Assembly: GCA_035720945.1 (NCBI GenBank)
Contig: DASTNK010000070.1
Location: 1 to 7,716 of the forward strand
Reading direction: 5' to 3'
Origin: SCQX01 sp035720945
GTDB lineage: Bacteria > Pseudomonadota > Gammaproteobacteria > Burkholderiales > Burkholderiaceae_B
Length of the DNA: 7,716 nucleotides
This document shows positions 6,295 to 7,716 of the stretch, in pieces; the first letter of the stretch is position 1, and each line of letters opens with the position of its first letter. The notes below the pieces were generated by a model that saw only the letters and a list, made by a program, of their open reading frames with translations, was not told where the DNA came from and ran no database searches. A program made the position numbers and the translations under genes.

Positions 6295-7080
6295 ATGTCG
6301 TCCGAAAACGCAGTTTTGCTCGTCGACCAGATCGACGGCGTCTATACCCTGACCCTCAACCGGCCCGGCCAGTTCAATGCGCTGTCTGAAGAATTGCTGG
6401 CTGAGCTGCAACGCAATCTCGATGCGATCGCACGCGACGATGACGCGCGCTGCGTGGTGCTGGCGGCCAACGGCAAGGCTTTCTGTGCCGGGCACGACCT
6501 GAAGCAGATGCGCGCCCATCCCGACCATGACTACTACGCGCGGCTGTTCGCCGACTGCGGCCGGGTCATGCAAAGCCTGGTCGAGCTGCCGGTGCCGGTG
6601 ATCGCGAAGGTACAGGGCATCGCCACCGCGGCGGGCTGCCAGCTCGTGGCGAGTTGTGATCTGGCTGTGGCGGTCGACACCGCGCGCTTTGCCGTATCGG
6701 GCATCAACGTTGGGTTGTTCTGCGCCACGCCGGCGGTGGCGCTGACGCGCAATGTGCCCATGAAGAAGGCGTTCGAGATGCTGATCACGGGTCGCTTCAT
6801 CAGCAGCGCCGAGGCCGTGGACCACGGGTTGATCAACCAGGCGGTGGATGCCGAGCGGCTCGACAGCGTGGTGGCCGCGCTGGTGCAGACGATCTGCGCG
6901 AAGAGCCCCCTGGCGGTTCGCACGGGTAAGGGCATGTACCGGCGCCAACACGGCATGGCGCTGGCCGATGCCTACGACTATGCCGGCCGCATCATGGCGC
7001 GCAACATGATGACCGAGGATGTTTGCGAGGGGATCGATGCCTTCACGCAGAAGCGCGCGCCGGTCTGGAAGGGTCGATAG
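6295..7080 (+). CDS. Crotonase-family protein, ECHDC3-like (annotated enoyl-CoA hydratase)
   Basis: A 261-residue crotonase-fold protein that should bind an acyl-CoA thioester. It has the N-terminal LTLNRPGQFNALS (19-31), an oxyanion-hole segment AFCAGHDLKQM (62-72), GIATAAGCQLVASCDLAVA (108-126), FAVSGINVGLFCATP (132-146) and the C-terminal FTQKRAPVW (250-258). The pattern is close to the human ECHDC3 type. In classical enoyl-CoA hydratase two glutamates (rat Glu144 and Glu164) do the chemistry; the aligned positions here appear to be Gln116 and Gly136, so hydratase activity is doubtful although CoA binding is likely. GGGAGGT at 6282-6288, 6 bases before the ATG at 6295, is the strongest ribosome binding site in the window and decides the start over ATG 6238. 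It may be co-transcribed with lipB. The substrate is unknown. Confidence 0.87.
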   Translation: MSSENAVLLVDQIDGVYTLTLNRPGQFNALSEELLAELQRNLDAIARDDDARCVVLAANGKAFCAGHDLKQMRAHPDHDYYARLFADCGRVMQSLVELPVPVIAKVQGIATAAGCQLVASCDLAVAVDTARFAVSGINVGLFCATPAVALTRNVPMKKAFEMLITGRFISSAEAVDHGLINQAVDAERLDSVVAALVQTICAKSPLAVRTGKGMYRRQHGMALADAYDYAGRIMARNMMTEDVCEGIDAFTQKRAPVWKGR

Positions 7081-7200
7081 TGTGCTGTCCGGTTGAGTGG
7101 GTTACCCGGTCTCAGTCGGCTTCGGCGCCAGCCTATGAGGCTTAGCGGTTGTTTGGTCCAAGTGTTTTTATTGGGTTCGATGCTGTGGGTATCTGAAGAC

Positions 7201-7395
7201 GCTGTCTCTCGGGGCCTGGGGCAAGCCCGGCACGGCGTGCTTCATCCGGATCCGTCTCGTCCAGGCGGGCGTCGGGCGAAACTCGCCTCGCAAACCCCGC
7301 GAGGCTCAGACAGCGCCCGACGAAGTCCCCCGCCTTCCCGAGCCAGCTCCGGCGCACGCCTTACGCCGGGCTTGCCCCAGGCCCCGAGAGACAGC
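7201..7395. repeat. 195-base fold-back element with 31-bp perfect arms
   Basis: Bases 7201-7231 are the exact reverse complement of 7365-7395 (31 of 31). Further paired blocks nest inside in order: 7234-7240 with 7354-7360, 7246-7250 with 7348-7352, 7256-7259 with 7339-7342, 7264-7269 with 7329-7334, 7270-7278 with 7314-7322, and 7285-7291 with 7299-7305 around the loop AAACCCC. In total 69 base pairs, mostly GC, fold the whole stretch into one long interrupted hairpin. No flanking direct repeat is visible (TGAAGAC on the left, TCACGGT on the right) and no transposase is encoded. It starts 120 bases past the crotonase stop. Confidence 0.85.
7256..7355 (-). repeat. Structured repeat, copy A (minus orientation)
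   Basis: Read on the minus strand this 100-base unit aligns with copy B (7582-7688). Shared blocks in order are GCGCCGG, CTGGCT, AGGCGGGGG, TCGTCGGGCG, TGAG, CCTCGC, GCGAGGC, GAGTT, and a 22-base identical end (7256-7277 here, 7667-7688 in B). The 7-bp apical stem (7285-7291 with 7299-7305) and the mid stem (7270-7278 with 7314-7322) match those of copy B, as does a 6-base one-sided bulge (7323-7328). It forms the core of the fold-back element. It is probably a member of a dispersed extragenic palindromic family. Confidence 0.78.
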
Positions 7396-7502
7396 TCACG
7401 GTGACGGCATGCGGGGGAGCCGGCAAACCCGCCGTTAGGCAAAGAGCGTGTCATCGCGGAGGCCTCGAGTCGGCATATGGGCCGTGCTCAATCGTCCACA
7501 AC

Positions 7503-7523
7503 CTCGGTATATATCCTTCCGAG
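7503..7523. repeat. Small hairpin in the spacer between repeat copies
   Basis: CTCGG (7503-7507) and CCGAG (7519-7523) pair around an A+T-rich 11-base loop containing TATATAT. The spacer between the repeat copies (7396-7581) otherwise shows only GCCGGC-GTTTCG-GCCGGC (7566-7583). TATATA could serve as a -10 box, with TGCTCA (7485-7490) 17 bases upstream as a weak -35. This is tentative. Confidence 0.25.
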
Positions 7524-7581
7524 CATGTTCGTTGTCGTAGCCCCAGGGTGGGAGAGGTGGTGCAGGCCGGCGTTTCGGCCG

Positions 7582-7688
7582 GCGCCGGGTCTGGCTTGGC
7601 CAGGCGGGGGCAGTCGTCGGGCGGTGTTTGAGCGCAGCCTCGCGATAGCGAGGCGTAGCGAGTTCAGCCCGACGCCCGCCTGGACGAG
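7582..7688 (+). repeat. Structured repeat, copy B (plus orientation)
   Basis: Second copy of the unit described at 7256-7355, in opposite orientation and about 107 bases long. Its stems are CCAGGCGGG (7600-7608) with CCCGCCTGG (7675-7683), CGTCGGGC (7615-7622) with GCCCGACG (7667-7674), and GCCTCGC (7637-7643) with GCGAGGC (7648-7654) around the loop GATA. A 6-base bulge (7609-7614) separates the outer and middle stems, as in copy A. A 5-bp hairpin CTGGC-TTG-GCCAG (7591-7603) overlaps its left part as an alternative fold. The outer 31-base arms of the first element are not seen here, though the window ends only 28 bases later. Confidence 0.75.
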
Positions 7689-7716
7689 GCAGGCCCGGGC
7701 AGTCGGGGCGCGCAGC

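Larger units (their letters stand above)
7081..7716. other. Non-coding, repeat-rich right end
   Basis: A 636-base stretch with no convincing gene. Open frames of 70-103 codons exist on both strands (for example about 7093-7404 plus and 7142-7357 minus), but they cross the palindromic repeat, lack family resemblance and have no good start context. 7081-7200 holds only a small hairpin AGCCT-ATG-AGGCT (7130-7142) with no T-run, and TTTTTATT at 7165-7172. The structured elements are listed separately. A promoter for a gene beyond the right edge may lie in this region, but I cannot identify one. Confidence 0.6.

Noticed and set aside
6121..6951. Minus-strand open frame of 276 codons across lipB and the crotonase
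   Set aside because: Antisense to two genes with clear motifs, and no start context supports it.
7201..7395. Insertion sequence or classical MITE
   Set aside because: The 31-bp arms fit, but there is no target-site duplication, no transposase and no recognisable terminal motif, so I call it only a fold-back repeat.
7434..7440. GTTAGGC as an integron attC core
   Set aside because: No matching complementary core or cassette structure is present nearby; a 7-base match is expected by chance.
7093..7454. Short open frames on both strands within the repeat region
   Set aside because: They are translations of a palindromic repeat; such frames may be annotated as hypothetical proteins in several genomes simply because the repeat recurs.
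7493..7501. DnaA-box-like CGTCCACAA
   Set aside because: It is a single imperfect match with no cluster of boxes, no A+T-rich unwinding region of suitable size and no dnaA or parAB nearby.

Overview
The window looks like chromosomal DNA of a G+C-rich betaproteobacterium of the order Burkholderiales, most likely family Alcaligenaceae (Bordetella/Achromobacter-like). This rests on protein resemblance and on gene order: biotin ligase next to a Baf-type pantothenate kinase, and penicillin-binding protein, D-amino-acid transaminase, DUF493 and lipB in one row. I had no database search, so the genus is not fixed.

Layout. Positions 1-172 hold no gene I can support, only an inverted repeat (59-98) that may end the leftward operon. 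The minus-strand pair birA (1950-1087) and coaX (1090-173) overlaps by 4 bases and makes biotin protein ligase and type III pantothenate kinase. A 135-base divergent intergenic region separates birA from a rightward alpha/beta hydrolase gene (2086-2739). A promoter region (2740-2975) with an A+T-rich stretch and a perfect TATAAT leads into dacC (2976-4265), a periplasmic D-Ala-D-Ala carboxypeptidase. A GC stem-loop follows dacC. The next rightward run is a D-amino-acid transaminase (4424-5287), a DUF493/YbeD protein (5313-5588), lipB (5585-6241) and an ECHDC3-like crotonase (6295-7080). The last 636 bases hold no convincing gene but carry two inverted copies of a roughly 100-base structured repeat. 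The first copy sits inside a 195-base fold-back element bounded by 31-base perfect inverted arms.

How the genes fit together. The left pair serves cofactors: BirA attaches biotin to carboxylases and CoaX commits pantothenate to coenzyme A. DacC trims peptidoglycan stem peptides, and the transaminase interconverts D-amino acids such as D-Ala and D-Glu, so both touch cell-wall chemistry. DUF493 and LipB are classic neighbours; LipB transfers octanoyl groups from acyl carrier protein to lipoyl domains. The lipA gene often found next to lipB is not in the window. The gene after lipB is a crotonase that appears to lack both catalytic glutamates of true enoyl-CoA hydratases.

Most of the window is ordinary housekeeping sequence. 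The parts that deserve a second look are the fold-back repeat region at the right end and the atypical crotonase. I see no phage, insertion sequence, CRISPR array, tRNA or rRNA.
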